A stretch of DNA of 32,873 nucleotides. Origin: an uncultured Saprospiraceae bacterium (GTDB lineage: Bacteria > Bacteroidota > Bacteroidia > Chitinophagales > Saprospiraceae). Of this stretch, positions 1-8,500 are shown in pieces (positions within the stretch are counted from its first letter, which is position 1; each line of letters starts with the position of its first letter). The DNA lies in assembly GCA_937942435.1 (NCBI GenBank), contig CALDEM010000058.1:1-32873 (forward strand), in the 5' to 3' direction. The position numbers and the translations under genes were made by a program. Below the pieces are notes generated by a model that did no database searches, was not told where the DNA came from, and saw only the letters and a list, made by a program, of their open reading frames with translations.

Positions 1-3
1 ATT

Positions 4-480
4 TTATTCTGCACGATCTAATCTTTTTAGGCCTTCAAAAAACACAATCTGAAAACAGATGATAGAGAACATCACCTCAAATGACGAAACCTCATAGAAT
101 GAAGTCTGACCATCACCAGATACGTTGACGATTAGAACATCTAAGGCAAACGCTATTAACGGAATCAAAATGTTGTAAGCAAGAGCGCATACAACCGCTA
201 TGATGAAAGACTGTCCTCTTAAATGAGAAGTATACTCGTCTTCTACCTTTTCTTCGCTGAGTGCTGCCACGAGTAGTGGTAGTAGCATAAGGGTTCTGAT
301 TAGATCCTTATTGAGCAGGTGGTCGTGGCCTGTGAACTTTGAGATGATTAGAGCTAATAGTAGTCCTCCACCCAGTAGGATTCCTATTTTCCGATAGGAG
401 TAGGGAAACTTAAAGTTGATGATGCGATATAGTTTTGACCGCTCATCATTACATGTCTTAGAAGAAATAGGATGGGCCAT
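4..480 (-). CDS. Hypothetical four-helix inner-membrane protein
   Basis: This 158-residue protein has no recognisable enzyme motif. After a polar N-terminus of about 30 residues there are four hydrophobic stretches, at roughly residues 32-48, 60-73, 90-115 and 134-150. A charged loop (residues 75-88, SEEKVEDEYTSHLR) sits between helices 2 and 3. The arrangement resembles small Bacteroidota membrane proteins of unknown function that carry an acidic 'EDE' loop, but I cannot name a family. The stop codon lies at the very edge of the window. A candidate Bacteroidota-type promoter lies about 50 nt upstream (529-560). The gene diverges from the lipoprotein gene at 615. The ORF is convincing; its function is unknown. 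Confidence 0.75.
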   Translation of the reverse strand: MAHPISSKTCNDERSKLYRIINFKFPYSYRKIGILLGGGLLLALIISKFTGHDHLLNKDLIRTLMLLPLLVAALSEEKVEDEYTSHLRGQSFIIAVVCALAYNILIPLIAFALDVLIVNVSGDGQTSFYEVSSFEVMFSIICFQIVFFEGLKRLDRAE

Positions 481-528
481 TTTAGTGTAATTTGTTTTAC
501 TTTATATCAATTAAACTTTCCATTATGA

Positions 529-560
529 CAAATATACTTTACATATTAATGAAAGTCAAG
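529..560 (-). promoter_or_regulatory. Candidate Bacteroidota-type promoter for the 4-480 gene
   Basis: Read on the minus strand, TATATTTG (complement of 529-536) matches the Bacteroidota -7 consensus TAnnTTTG. CTTG (complement of 557-560) stands in the -33 position (consensus TTTG, one mismatch). The spacer is 20 nt, within the usual 19-21. The predicted start would lie near 522 and give a leader of about 40 nt. This is found by eye only. Confidence 0.35.
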
Positions 561-614
561 CCCGACTATTGATCTTTCAGATATTGATATCTTAGAGCAT
601 CAAGGAATGCTACT

Positions 615-1151
615 ATGAAGAATATACAGATGTTATTACTATTGTTTGCTCTAATCTTGAGTGCTTGTGATCAGCCAAATTCTGATTCTAAGGTAGAAGC
701 CGTTGTTAAGGATAAGGGAGATTTTTATGTCGACTCTTCTCTAGGCATACCTGTGACTTATGATTTTAGACCAGCATCTGGAGTGGAAACGCAAGAATTG
801 CTAACCAAGTTCTTCATGGGCTTTCAGATGTTAGATGCTGAGGCCTTGAAGAGTGCGATAACGGATGACTTCGTCTGGTACTTCAAAGAAGGGGTAGATG
901 CTAAAGGATATCAGGTCAAAGGAGTCGATGGTGTGATTGAGAACCTTACTAAGCGCAAAGAAGAATGGAAAAACGTCCAGTACTCCAACAATAGCATTTC
1001 AGGGACACCTGAGACCATCTTTCAATCTTATACGGTTGACTATGATGATGCCGATGGTCGGCATCACTCAGCTAACGGCATCGATATCTATAAAATACGC
1101 GGAGGTAAGATTGCTTCTAAGGATAGTTATTGGAAGCGGGTAATTGATTGA
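615..1151 (+). CDS. Lipoprotein with NTF2/SnoaL-like domain
   Basis: The 178-residue product begins with a lipoprotein signal peptide: a short basic n-region, a leucine-rich core and a lipobox LSAC with Cys at residue 18. It is therefore probably lipid-anchored in the cell envelope. Residues of about 58-175 read as a SnoaL/NTF2-like fold, with an early helix (TQELLTKFFMGFQMLDAEAL), a following 'ITDDFVWYF' strand and the final 'GKIASKDSYW' strand typical of that superfamily. Such domains bind small ligands or act as small isomerases or hydrolases; nothing here fixes a substrate. It is transcribed away from the 4-480 gene. An inverted repeat follows its stop. The fold assignment is by pattern and moderately sure. 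Confidence 0.75.
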   Translation: MKNIQMLLLLFALILSACDQPNSDSKVEAVVKDKGDFYVDSSLGIPVTYDFRPASGVETQELLTKFFMGFQMLDAEALKSAITDDFVWYFKEGVDAKGYQVKGVDGVIENLTKRKEEWKNVQYSNNSISGTPETIFQSYTVDYDDADGRHHSANGIDIYKIRGGKIASKDSYWKRVID

Positions 1152-1165
1152 CTCAATCGACGAGG

Positions 1166-1233
1166 AACTAATAAGAACAAATACTACCCACATGGATAGG
1201 CCAAAGACTGCACTCGTACATATCTTATTAGTT
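1166..1233. repeat. 11-bp perfect inverted repeat with 46-nt spacer
   Basis: AACTAATAAGA at 1166-1176 is the exact reverse complement of TCTTATTAGTT at 1223-1233. It starts 15 nt after the lipoprotein stop and lies upstream of the histidine kinase gene. There is no T-run, so it is not a classical terminator. It could be an operator pair or a long-loop RNA stem; no function is assigned. I see no gene in the rest of 1152-1407. Confidence 0.5.
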
Positions 1234-1407
1234 GTTGCAATATAGACTCTCATAGTTGTATAGATAATAATTTAACCTACATTGAGAGCTGGGCATACAA
1301 TCAAAATACTTCCAGAGTTCGCTCCAGGACTATAGACATCATTTGAGGAGCAGATTAGAATATATGGATATGGCCAATAACCAAAATGACCATAACATGG
1401 TGCAAGC

Positions 1408-3960
1408 ATGCGTTACACTGTCATAATCCTTCTAATTATAATATTTGGTTCAACCGCCAGTACGCTTGCGCAAATGAACACTTCGTCTAATGTTGTTCAA
1501 CTAAACGAAATAACCTTTTCTAGTGATGCATACTTTAATAGTTCGAAACATCGGATAAACAAGTATATCCATGTCTTTCAAGACGATGACTATAAGATCG
1601 CAGATATCCTATCTGGTCAATATGAGTCACTCTTTGTAAACAATAGTAAAGAGGTTATAATAAGAAAAGATCAATCCTATTGGACCCGTGTTGTGCTTGA
1701 GTCTAAAGAAAATCAAGACAGCTTATTGATAGAGTTCGGAGATGAATGGCTCAATACATGGGGTAACGTAGAATACTATATATATCATGCAGATTCGCTT
1801 ATCGGAAAAGGTGTCTCTGGCACTTCAATCAAACCCGCCGATCGAACGATCAGAGAAGCTCTTAATCTGGCTTGGTTGCCTATCTCATCCGGGAAAACTG
1901 TGATATACTGCAAACTTCAAAATCATAAGCTAATAAGTGATGACCCTAACTACAAAGCCCGATATACTAACCTTCAAAGACGCTTATCATATAGTCTCTA
2001 TGATCCCGATAGATATCATACCATAGACGGCTATAAGTTTTCTGGAGAGTTCAAACAGTCGGCTGGGCTTTTTCTTTCTAAAGGCAACTACTTCAAGCAA
2101 TGCTTAGAGATTGTTGAAGATCAACAGTTTGATCTCGCAGGAGTAAAAACTGTATGGGATAGCTTAGCTCATTACCACTATTGGGATCTTCCTGAAGAGA
2201 ATAAGGTGTACTGGTTAAGGATGAAAGTGATCGGCAATGAGTTTCATCAAGCTTCCCATCTATTTGGATTATGCTATGGCACTTATTGGAATTTTGAAAG
2301 AACGGATGCTTATGTGATGCAAGGAGATACAATGATCTCACATCAAGTAACAGGCAACAAAGTCAATCGGTCTGATAGATCAATCCCGTCTAAGTGGAAC
2401 CTCTTCAGAGCGGAAGTGCAACCGAAAGATACTGTAGAAGTTTTCTTACGCCTTGAAGGAGCAGGAAAGAGGTTTACTCCTGTTTTTAATATGATTCATT
2501 TAGATGAAGATTCATTTTGGCCTACCATTTCTTTTGTTAATTCGATATACGTTGCTTTTTTTGGCATACTCATAGTGCAGTTCTTTTATTTTCTAATTGT
2601 CGGTATCATAGAGAAAGAGCCCATCCACTTGTGGTTGGTCATGATGATCTGTGGCTTTGCACTTTCATTAGGTTTTGTTGGAGGAGATCTCAATTATTTT
2701 TTACTCCCATGCATACAGGATTGGCATCCTTGGATCACGTGCTTAGGTTCAATCTTGATGGTGTTAGGGCTGTTCAGTTACATAAGAACATACTTGACTT
2801 TGGATGAACTCCTACCTTTCAATGTTTCTCATTTGTTCCGTCCTATACTTGCGATCCATGCCTTAATATCTCTACAATTTGCTTGGCGATTACATTGTAT
2901 CGGAGCGGAGGTAGCTATTTATGAGACATACTATCAATTGATGTTTGGTTCTCTGATTCTCATTTTTACATTGGCTCTATTTATTGGGGTGTATGCATTG
3001 CTAAAAGGCAACAGGCATGCGAGATATTTTGTCTTTGCCTTTGGATTCTTGTTGTTGGTCTTTATCACAAGAATGGTAATGGCTAATGCCGCAGTCACAG
3101 GCGAAGGTGCCGCTCAGTTAGAGTGGATTACTGCTGGCACTTATATGCATTACGTCTTGTTGATGAGTGTTGTTTTGACAATGATCTTACTAAGTTTTGG
3201 AAATGCTGATCGAGTCAGAAATGTCAAAGAAGAACGTACAAAGGCATTGATAAGAGTAGAGGAGGGGCAAAAACGAAATAGCCTACTTTCTGAAAAGAAT
3301 GAAATAATAAATAAGCGAATTAAGGAGAATGAATACCTCATCACTGAGATACACCACAGAGTCAAGAACAACCTGCAGATTCTTTCGAGTCTCTTGAGTC
3401 TACAATCTGATTATATACAGGATGCTTCTGCGCTAGAAGCAATCCAAAAAGGAAAAAGCCGTGTAGAAGCTATAGGACTATTGCATCAGATGCTGTACAT
3501 CAAAGATGCCAATATTACTTCTATAAACATGGAAGATTACTTTGAAGAACTTTGCTTATATATCGAGGACAACTTCTCTGGCCCAGAGCAGAACATCAAG
3601 ATCTCACGTCACATCGATATTAGTCATTTGGATGTAGATACTGCTATTCCATTAGGACTAACAGTAACAGAGCTTATCACCAACTCTATCAAGCATGGCT
3701 TCAAAAATGAGAAAGAGGGTCGCATAGAAGTGCATCTATGGATAGATGCCAATCAAGAATTATGTCTTAAAGTAGCGGACAACGGTGTAGGCGTTCCTGT
3801 TGAGAAAGAAGCTGAAGTGAAATATTCATTCGGAACAGAATTAATCGATCTGCTTACTGAAAAATTAGAAGGCACCATCTTTAAAGAAACTAAGGAAGGA
3901 TATAGCATCACAATCAAATACAAACACTTCGTTCATATACCTGCTCATGATCAAAAATAA
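1408..3960 (+). CDS. 7TM-DISM sensor histidine kinase (HisKA_2 class) with two tandem sensor domains
   Basis: The 850-residue protein starts with a signal peptide (about 1-22, ending LAQ). It appears to carry two copies of an extracellular 7TMR-DISMED2-like domain, around residues 40-173 and 215-365. Both share a YW-x-R start (Y91 and Y268), a VSG/VTG turn (136 and 314) and an ADR/SDR-x-I motif (145 and 323). Seven hydrophobic helices follow (about 375-600, 7TMR-DISM_7TM type), then a short coiled coil (about 605-640). The HisKA_2 phosphoacceptor region EIHHRVKNNLQ has His649/650. A HATPase_c domain has its N-box near N759 and G1 box DNGVG at 791-795. It probably senses an extracellular ligand and phosphorylates the overlapping LytTR regulator. 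The kinase assignment is firm; the ligand is unknown. Confidence 0.93.
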   Translation: MRYTVIILLIIIFGSTASTLAQMNTSSNVVQLNEITFSSDAYFNSSKHRINKYIHVFQDDDYKIADILSGQYESLFVNNSKEVIIRKDQSYWTRVVLESKENQDSLLIEFGDEWLNTWGNVEYYIYHADSLIGKGVSGTSIKPADRTIREALNLAWLPISSGKTVIYCKLQNHKLISDDPNYKARYTNLQRRLSYSLYDPDRYHTIDGYKFSGEFKQSAGLFLSKGNYFKQCLEIVEDQQFDLAGVKTVWDSLAHYHYWDLPEENKVYWLRMKVIGNEFHQASHLFGLCYGTYWNFERTDAYVMQGDTMISHQVTGNKVNRSDRSIPSKWNLFRAEVQPKDTVEVFLRLEGAGKRFTPVFNMIHLDEDSFWPTISFVNSIYVAFFGILIVQFFYFLIVGIIEKEPIHLWLVMMICGFALSLGFVGGDLNYFLLPCIQDWHPWITCLGSILMVLGLFSYIRTYLTLDELLPFNVSHLFRPILAIHALISLQFAWRLHCIGAEVAIYETYYQLMFGSLILIFTLALFIGVYALLKGNRHARYFVFAFGFLLLVFITRMVMANAAVTGEGAAQLEWITAGTYMHYVLLMSVVLTMILLSFGNADRVRNVKEERTKALIRVEEGQKRNSLLSEKNEIINKRIKENEYLITEIHHRVKNNLQILSSLLSLQSDYIQDASALEAIQKGKSRVEAIGLLHQMLYIKDANITSINMEDYFEELCLYIEDNFSGPEQNIKISRHIDISHLDVDTAIPLGLTVTELITNSIKHGFKNEKEGRIEVHLWIDANQELCLKVADNGVGVPVEKEAEVKYSFGTELIDLLTEKLEGTIFKETKEGYSITIKYKHFVHIPAHDQK

Positions 3961-4684
3961 AATACAAATTTTAATTGTCGAAGATGAACCTATCATCGCT
4001 GCTGATCTCCAAAGGAACCTTACGAAGTTAGGATATGAAGTAATAGGAAGGGTAGCGTCTGGTGAAGATTCCCTTGTAGTGCTCGCAGACACTAAGCCTG
4101 ATATCATTCTCATGGATATACAACTTAAAGGGAATTTGGATGGTATAGAGACAGCTGATCAAATAGAAAAACTCTATCAGATACCGCTCATCTTTGTGAC
4201 CAGTAATTCTGACAAGAAGACCCTCGATCGCGCGATGAGCGTCAAGCCTCGTGCGTTCTTGTCAAAACCGTTTAGAATATCAGATATTGCCAGCGCTATA
4301 GAACTCGCAGTCTTTGGGCAAGATGTAGATGAATCATCCACACCAGAAGAGGACGACATAACCATCGTTCTCAATGATCGCATCTTCATCAGAGAAAAGA
4401 CTTTTTTATATAAGCTGCTCATCGACGACATGATTTATATAGAAGCAGATGGCTCATATTGTATCGTTCATACGGCTGATCGAACATATACCCTCAGTTA
4501 TAATCTCAATAAATTCTTTACTTCTGTCGCTCATGAGAATCTCCTCCGTGTCCATCGGTCTTATATTATCAATCTAAGGCACATCGACAGAATCGCGCAA
4601 GACCACCTTCTTGTTAACGACAACAAGATCCCTATAGGTAAGGCCTATAGAGAAGAGCTGAACAAGCGGATTAGAGCCTTTTAG
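3947..4684 (+). CDS. LytTR-family response regulator
   Basis: The 245-residue protein has an N-terminal receiver domain (about 6-125). It shows the acidic pocket E12-D13, phosphoacceptor D57 in the strand DIILMD, T85 and K107 in FLSKPF. A C-terminal LytTR DNA-binding domain (about 150-245) shows 'DDMIYIEADGSYCIVHT', 'LLRVHRSYIIN' and the terminal 'IPIGKAYREEL'. The start codon lies inside the histidine kinase gene (14-nt overlap), so the two are translationally coupled and form a cognate pair. LytTR proteins usually bind imperfect direct repeats about 21 nt apart. A set of direct repeats with that period lies downstream at 4885-4938, before the next genes, making them a plausible target. The family call is firm; the target is inference. 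Confidence 0.95.
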   Translation: MIKNKIQILIVEDEPIIAADLQRNLTKLGYEVIGRVASGEDSLVVLADTKPDIILMDIQLKGNLDGIETADQIEKLYQIPLIFVTSNSDKKTLDRAMSVKPRAFLSKPFRISDIASAIELAVFGQDVDESSTPEEDDITIVLNDRIFIREKTFLYKLLIDDMIYIEADGSYCIVHTADRTYTLSYNLNKFFTSVAHENLLRVHRSYIINLRHIDRIAQDHLLVNDNKIPIGKAYREELNKRIRAF

Positions 4685-4991
4685 AGGAGATCCTCCTGCT
4701 TCTTTTCTGCTTCAAGAAAATAGAAGACAGTCCAGGGTTTTCCACTTGATATGAGAGAGGTTAAGGTAAGCTTATGCCTTGCCCTGAAAAGGAGCACTTA
4801 CTGTCCCGTTGACTGATGTAAAGGCTGTACTTGGATAATGGATTTCTCTGAACATAAGCCGTTTTTCGCCATTCATGAGAAACCTCCACAAAAAATATCC
4901 CCACTCCCACAAAAAATAACCCTACTCCCACAAAACGGTAAGTGCCAGGAACGTCTATTGATTTTACATTGGGTCATCAACTGATATTCAC
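4685..4991. other. Intergenic spacer between the response regulator and the mini-LuxR genes
   Basis: No credible ORF is present in this 307-nt gap. Just after the regulator stop is a short 5-bp hairpin (AGGAG/CTCCT) without a T-run, too weak to call a terminator. The distal part contains three 21-nt-spaced direct repeats (separate entry), followed by about 55 nt to the ATG at 4992. That is where a promoter for the downstream genes would be expected. No clear TAnnTTTG box was found; TACATTGG (about 4963-4970) is one mismatch away. Confidence 0.5.
4885..4938. promoter_or_regulatory. Three direct repeats at an exact 21-nt period (candidate LytTR sites or curved DNA)
   Basis: CACAAAAAATA occurs at 4887-4897 and again at 4908-4918. 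The third unit begins CACAAAA at 4929-4935. Units two and three share the longer ACTCCCACAAAA (4903-4914 and 4924-4935). All three are spaced exactly 21 nt, two helical turns. This phasing fits LytTR binding sites (direct repeats about 21 nt apart), and the regulator gene lies just upstream. Phased A-tracts would equally produce bent DNA. The repeats sit about 55-105 nt before the first mini-LuxR gene. Confidence 0.5.
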
Positions 4992-5231
4992 ATGACCAAG
5001 GACACAACTAAACTTAATCCAACCGAAAGCCAAATAGTCTTCCTAATCACACAGGAGAAGTCCACTTCTCAGATCGCCACCGAATTACAGATAAACCTCA
5101 ATGAGGTGATTGACTCAAGACAGCGGATCTATAAGAAGCTCGGCATCCTTAATACCGCAGGAATGATCCGTAGAGCCTTCGAACTGAAGATCCTGGCTAC
5201 CAAAGGAGACAGATGCATCCTTGTTCAATAA
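4992..5231 (+). CDS. HTH-only LuxR/GerE-type mini-regulator (copy 1, divergent)
   Basis: This 79-residue protein consists of little more than a GerE-type helix-turn-helix. 'LNPTESQIVFLI' corresponds to the usual 'LT.RE.EVL.LI' helix. 'STSQIATELQINLNEVIDSRQRIYKKL' is the HTH, followed by 'NTAGMIRRAFELKIL'. There is no receiver or ligand domain. The recognition-helix region (NLNEVIDSRQR) departs from the usual S..TV..H pattern kept by its neighbour, so DNA contacts may differ or be lost. It is clearly paralogous to the next gene, with matching 'NTAG.(I/V)RRAFEL.IL' C-termini. It may be co-transcribed with the downstream gene and the large secreted protein. The family is fairly certain; the function is inferred. 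Confidence 0.82.
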   Translation: MTKDTTKLNPTESQIVFLITQEKSTSQIATELQINLNEVIDSRQRIYKKLGILNTAGMIRRAFELKILATKGDRCILVQ

Positions 5232-5260
5232 TATTCATTTCATCAAAAAAAACACTAGCA

Positions 5261-5503
5261 ATGATAGATTCCATATCCAACCGTGAAGAACAAGTCTTAG
5301 ACCTCATCGCCTTTGAAAAAACATCAAAAGAGATCGCTGATGAATTATTCATCAGCAGTCATACCGTCATCTCGCATCGCAAGAACTTGATGGACAAGTT
5401 GTCCGTCCGCAACACCGCTGGACTTGTAAGGCGAGCCTTTGAATTAGGGATACTACCACTTGTCAATAAGAATGACATGCACCAATCATTTCGCGTCAGC
5501 TAA
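5261..5503 (+). CDS. HTH-only LuxR/GerE-type mini-regulator (copy 2)
   Basis: From the ATG at 5261 this encodes 80 residues, matching copy 1 in length. An upstream in-frame ATG at 5213 would overlap the preceding gene and add 16 unrelated residues. I prefer 5261, which has an A-rich leader typical of Bacteroidota. The protein is a minimal GerE HTH: 'ISNREEQVLDLIAFEKTSKEIADEL', then 'ISSHTVISHRKNLMDKL' with the conserved S-x-x-T-V-x-x-H pattern, then 'NTAGLVRRAFELGIL'. No sensory or receiver domain is present. It lies 91 nt before the start of the 1910-residue secreted protein gene, suggesting a regulatory link. It could bind DNA as a dimer or form mixed dimers with copy 1. Confidence 0.85.
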   Translation: MIDSISNREEQVLDLIAFEKTSKEIADELFISSHTVISHRKNLMDKLSVRNTAGLVRRAFELGILPLVNKNDMHQSFRVS

Positions 5504-5594
5504 ATGAACAATTACCATGAATCTGACACAGCACATCAACGATATCAACTTCCTTTTATACATCACCAAAACTCATCATCACAAATCAATAACT

Positions 5595-8500
5595 ATGAAA
5601 TTACAATTCACTTCTTCCCTCATCATATTATGCTTAATGCTACTTACCTTGGTGAGTCATGCTCAAGTACTTAATGATAATATTAACTATCAAGTTAGAT
5701 CATTGTCTTATTCTATTACAAATGATGATGATAATGGCGATGAAGAAATTCTATTTGAATTTAATCTTGTAGATGATGATGGGAATAGGGTCGCGACTGA
5801 TGTGAATAATCAGAATAAAGAATGCATTTTATTTGGAGGGACATGTTATAATGGATGTTCAAAGACTCAGACTAAAAACCTATTAACGAAAATCAATTCC
5901 TCTTCTAAAGGGTATGACTGGACAATGGAGTCTTGGGAGACAGATGGTGATGAAAATTGCTCCAATGCAGATAATGCAACTTCCTACAAAAGAACTCATG
6001 GTTTTAGGGATCCTAGTAATGCTTCAATTGGCTTTTGGAATGCTTTTGGAATTAATCAATCCAATAGTGCCAGTGCTGAACTTAATGAAGTTTGGCGATA
6101 TACTAATGGCAACACCTCTGGGTCTCCCTTGGACTTTGGTACTTTAGAGCATGGGGATAGCAAAATTCATCGTAACAATTCTAATAGATCAGCACCTGAA
6201 GGTGCGAGCTCTTATATGGGTTATACTAATCAATGGCGTGGTGCGGGTATTTGGTATCACAATGGGAATGATATTTTTTATAGATTTAAAATAACTGGTA
6301 AGAGTAAAAGGGTGACTATTGAAACTATAAGTCGTTATTTTGATACTAGGTTGATGTTGAGTAAAGCTTCAGATCCGGGTAGGCCTTTTGCATTCAATGA
6401 TAATGATGATAGAAGCAGACAGTCAGAAATCGTTGCAGACTTAGGACCTGATACTTATTTAATAATAGTCAAAGGAAAAGACAATACATATGAAGGCGAA
6501 TTTGGAATAGATATCAATGTTGTAGATCTTCCTGTTAGTGCTGGTACAATCACTGCAACAAGCCCTACTTTGATTTGTGATACTAATCCATATAGTAAAA
6601 TAAACAATACGGTATCCGCACATTCACTTGCGCATTCTAATAATGGACCCCTATATCTTTCGACGACAAAATTAAGTTACAATGCAGGTGCTGTGAGTTA
6701 TAAATGGCAAATGGCCATAGGTGATGATGGATTTGATGATATTAACGATTCTGGTATAAGTGGAGCCACGGCCGCGAATCTACCAGCGAGTGTAACGAGG
6801 AAAATGCCTGATCTCTCCGAAGCAATCTCTAAAAAAGTAAGATTCAGAAGAATAGCTACTATTGGAGGCAATATAGCTTCGTCTAATATAGTAGAGTATA
6901 ATTTTCAATCTTCCACAGCGGTTAAAGGAAGTATCTCTTTATCTGGTAGCAATACTATAAAAGAAGGTGATGACCCCGGGATATTCATATCTACTGACAA
7001 CGGATCAGTAACCCCTGGTCCCCCTTCTTATCAATGGCAGAAAAATATTACAAATGATGCAGATGCTAATTTTGTTAATATCTCTGGAGCAACGAGTGCA
7101 TCTTATGACTTAGGTGGACTTAGTCAAACGACTTGGTTTCGACGTCAGATAACAGATGGGTGCGGTGACAAAACAGCAAGTACGATACCAATTAAAATAA
7201 CTGTCTATCCAGCTAATGGCGTTGTCTCTGGTAGAGTTTCTACTCTAAGCGGAGGCCAAGGTGCCGGTATCAGTGGGGTTAAAGTAACCGCAACTCCGAA
7301 ACCTGGATTAATAGGGGCTGTAACTAAGGATATACTTACAGCATCTGATGGAACTTATACGATTGATGGGTTGTATTATGGAGCTACTTCCTGGGACTAT
7401 GATGTAATACCTGAACTAGCAGAACATGGATTTAAGTTTGACGTACTTCAAGGAGGGAGCCCAGCTATCCCGGTAACTATTACACTTAGCTCGTCTGATC
7501 CTGTTGAAGACGGAGTGAACGGGGGAGGGCTTAATTTTATTGATACCACAGGTTATAATATATCCGGCCGGATCGTTCAGAAGTATAACAGTGATGATGT
7601 GCCTGGTGATGAAACATTTGGGAAAAACTCTGTAATCGTTAAGTTATTGATTGGCGATGGTGACGGAAATTTCACACCAACTAATGCGGTAGATACGACG
7701 GACAATAATGGAGACTATACACTGTTTGCAGCAACCGCTGGTATTTATAAAGTTGTTCCAGAATATAGCCTTGTTATAATGGGTGAGTCCGTAGACCATT
7801 CATTTAATCCAATAGATAGAACGCTTAATGTCTCAGAAGAAGCAACTGGTGCAGACTTTGAAGACCAAACAAGAAGAATATTTAAAGGTATCGTAGCAGA
7901 CGGATGTGGCAAAGGAGTAGGTACGCTTGAGTTCACATTGCAATTCGAAGAAGATCCACTAGGTCAAAATAAATTTGTGTTGAATCATGATAATGCTACT
8001 GATACATTTGCATTTATATTACCTGCGAGAAATTATACTGATTTTACTTTTAAGGTCTTAGCGTCTGATCCAGCATTTAACAATCCGACAAATGCCTTAG
8101 CACATATGGAAGCCCAATTGGATCGTTATGACAATTTCTCTGCTAATCTGTCATTCAGAGATACCGTTGTCAGTTTAAGGTATCTGCCAAAACCGATTAT
8201 AACCTTTGAAGGAATACCATCAGCTATAGCTGCTTGTGTGGGACAAGAATTAGAAGGGACGGCACTAGAAGGCATTCCTCGAATAGAGGACTCCGAGACC
8301 TACCCTGATTTTCAGGTAAAAGTATGGGAAAGATTAGGTGTCGGCGTAGATGGCTGCCCTCTTAATACTGGATACATCAAGGTTAATAGTGGAGGGACAA
8401 GTAATGGCCTTGCGTATCCAGTCATTGATGGCGTCTTGAAAGACGAGGATGGCTCTAAATGGCTACTTGCTGGAGGGGTTCCAGATCTGATAGCACCTCA

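Noticed and set aside
4681..4700. Short hairpin after the LytTR gene as a terminator
   Set aside because: The stem is only 5 bp with no following T-run.
5213..5260. Upstream ATG for the second mini-LuxR gene
   Set aside because: It would overlap the preceding gene and add 16 residues with no counterpart in the paralogue. The ATG at 5261 has an A-rich leader and gives matching length.
5517..5594. Upstream ATG for the large secreted protein
   Set aside because: It would put 26 polar residues (MNLTQHINDIN...) in front of an otherwise perfect signal peptide beginning at 5595.
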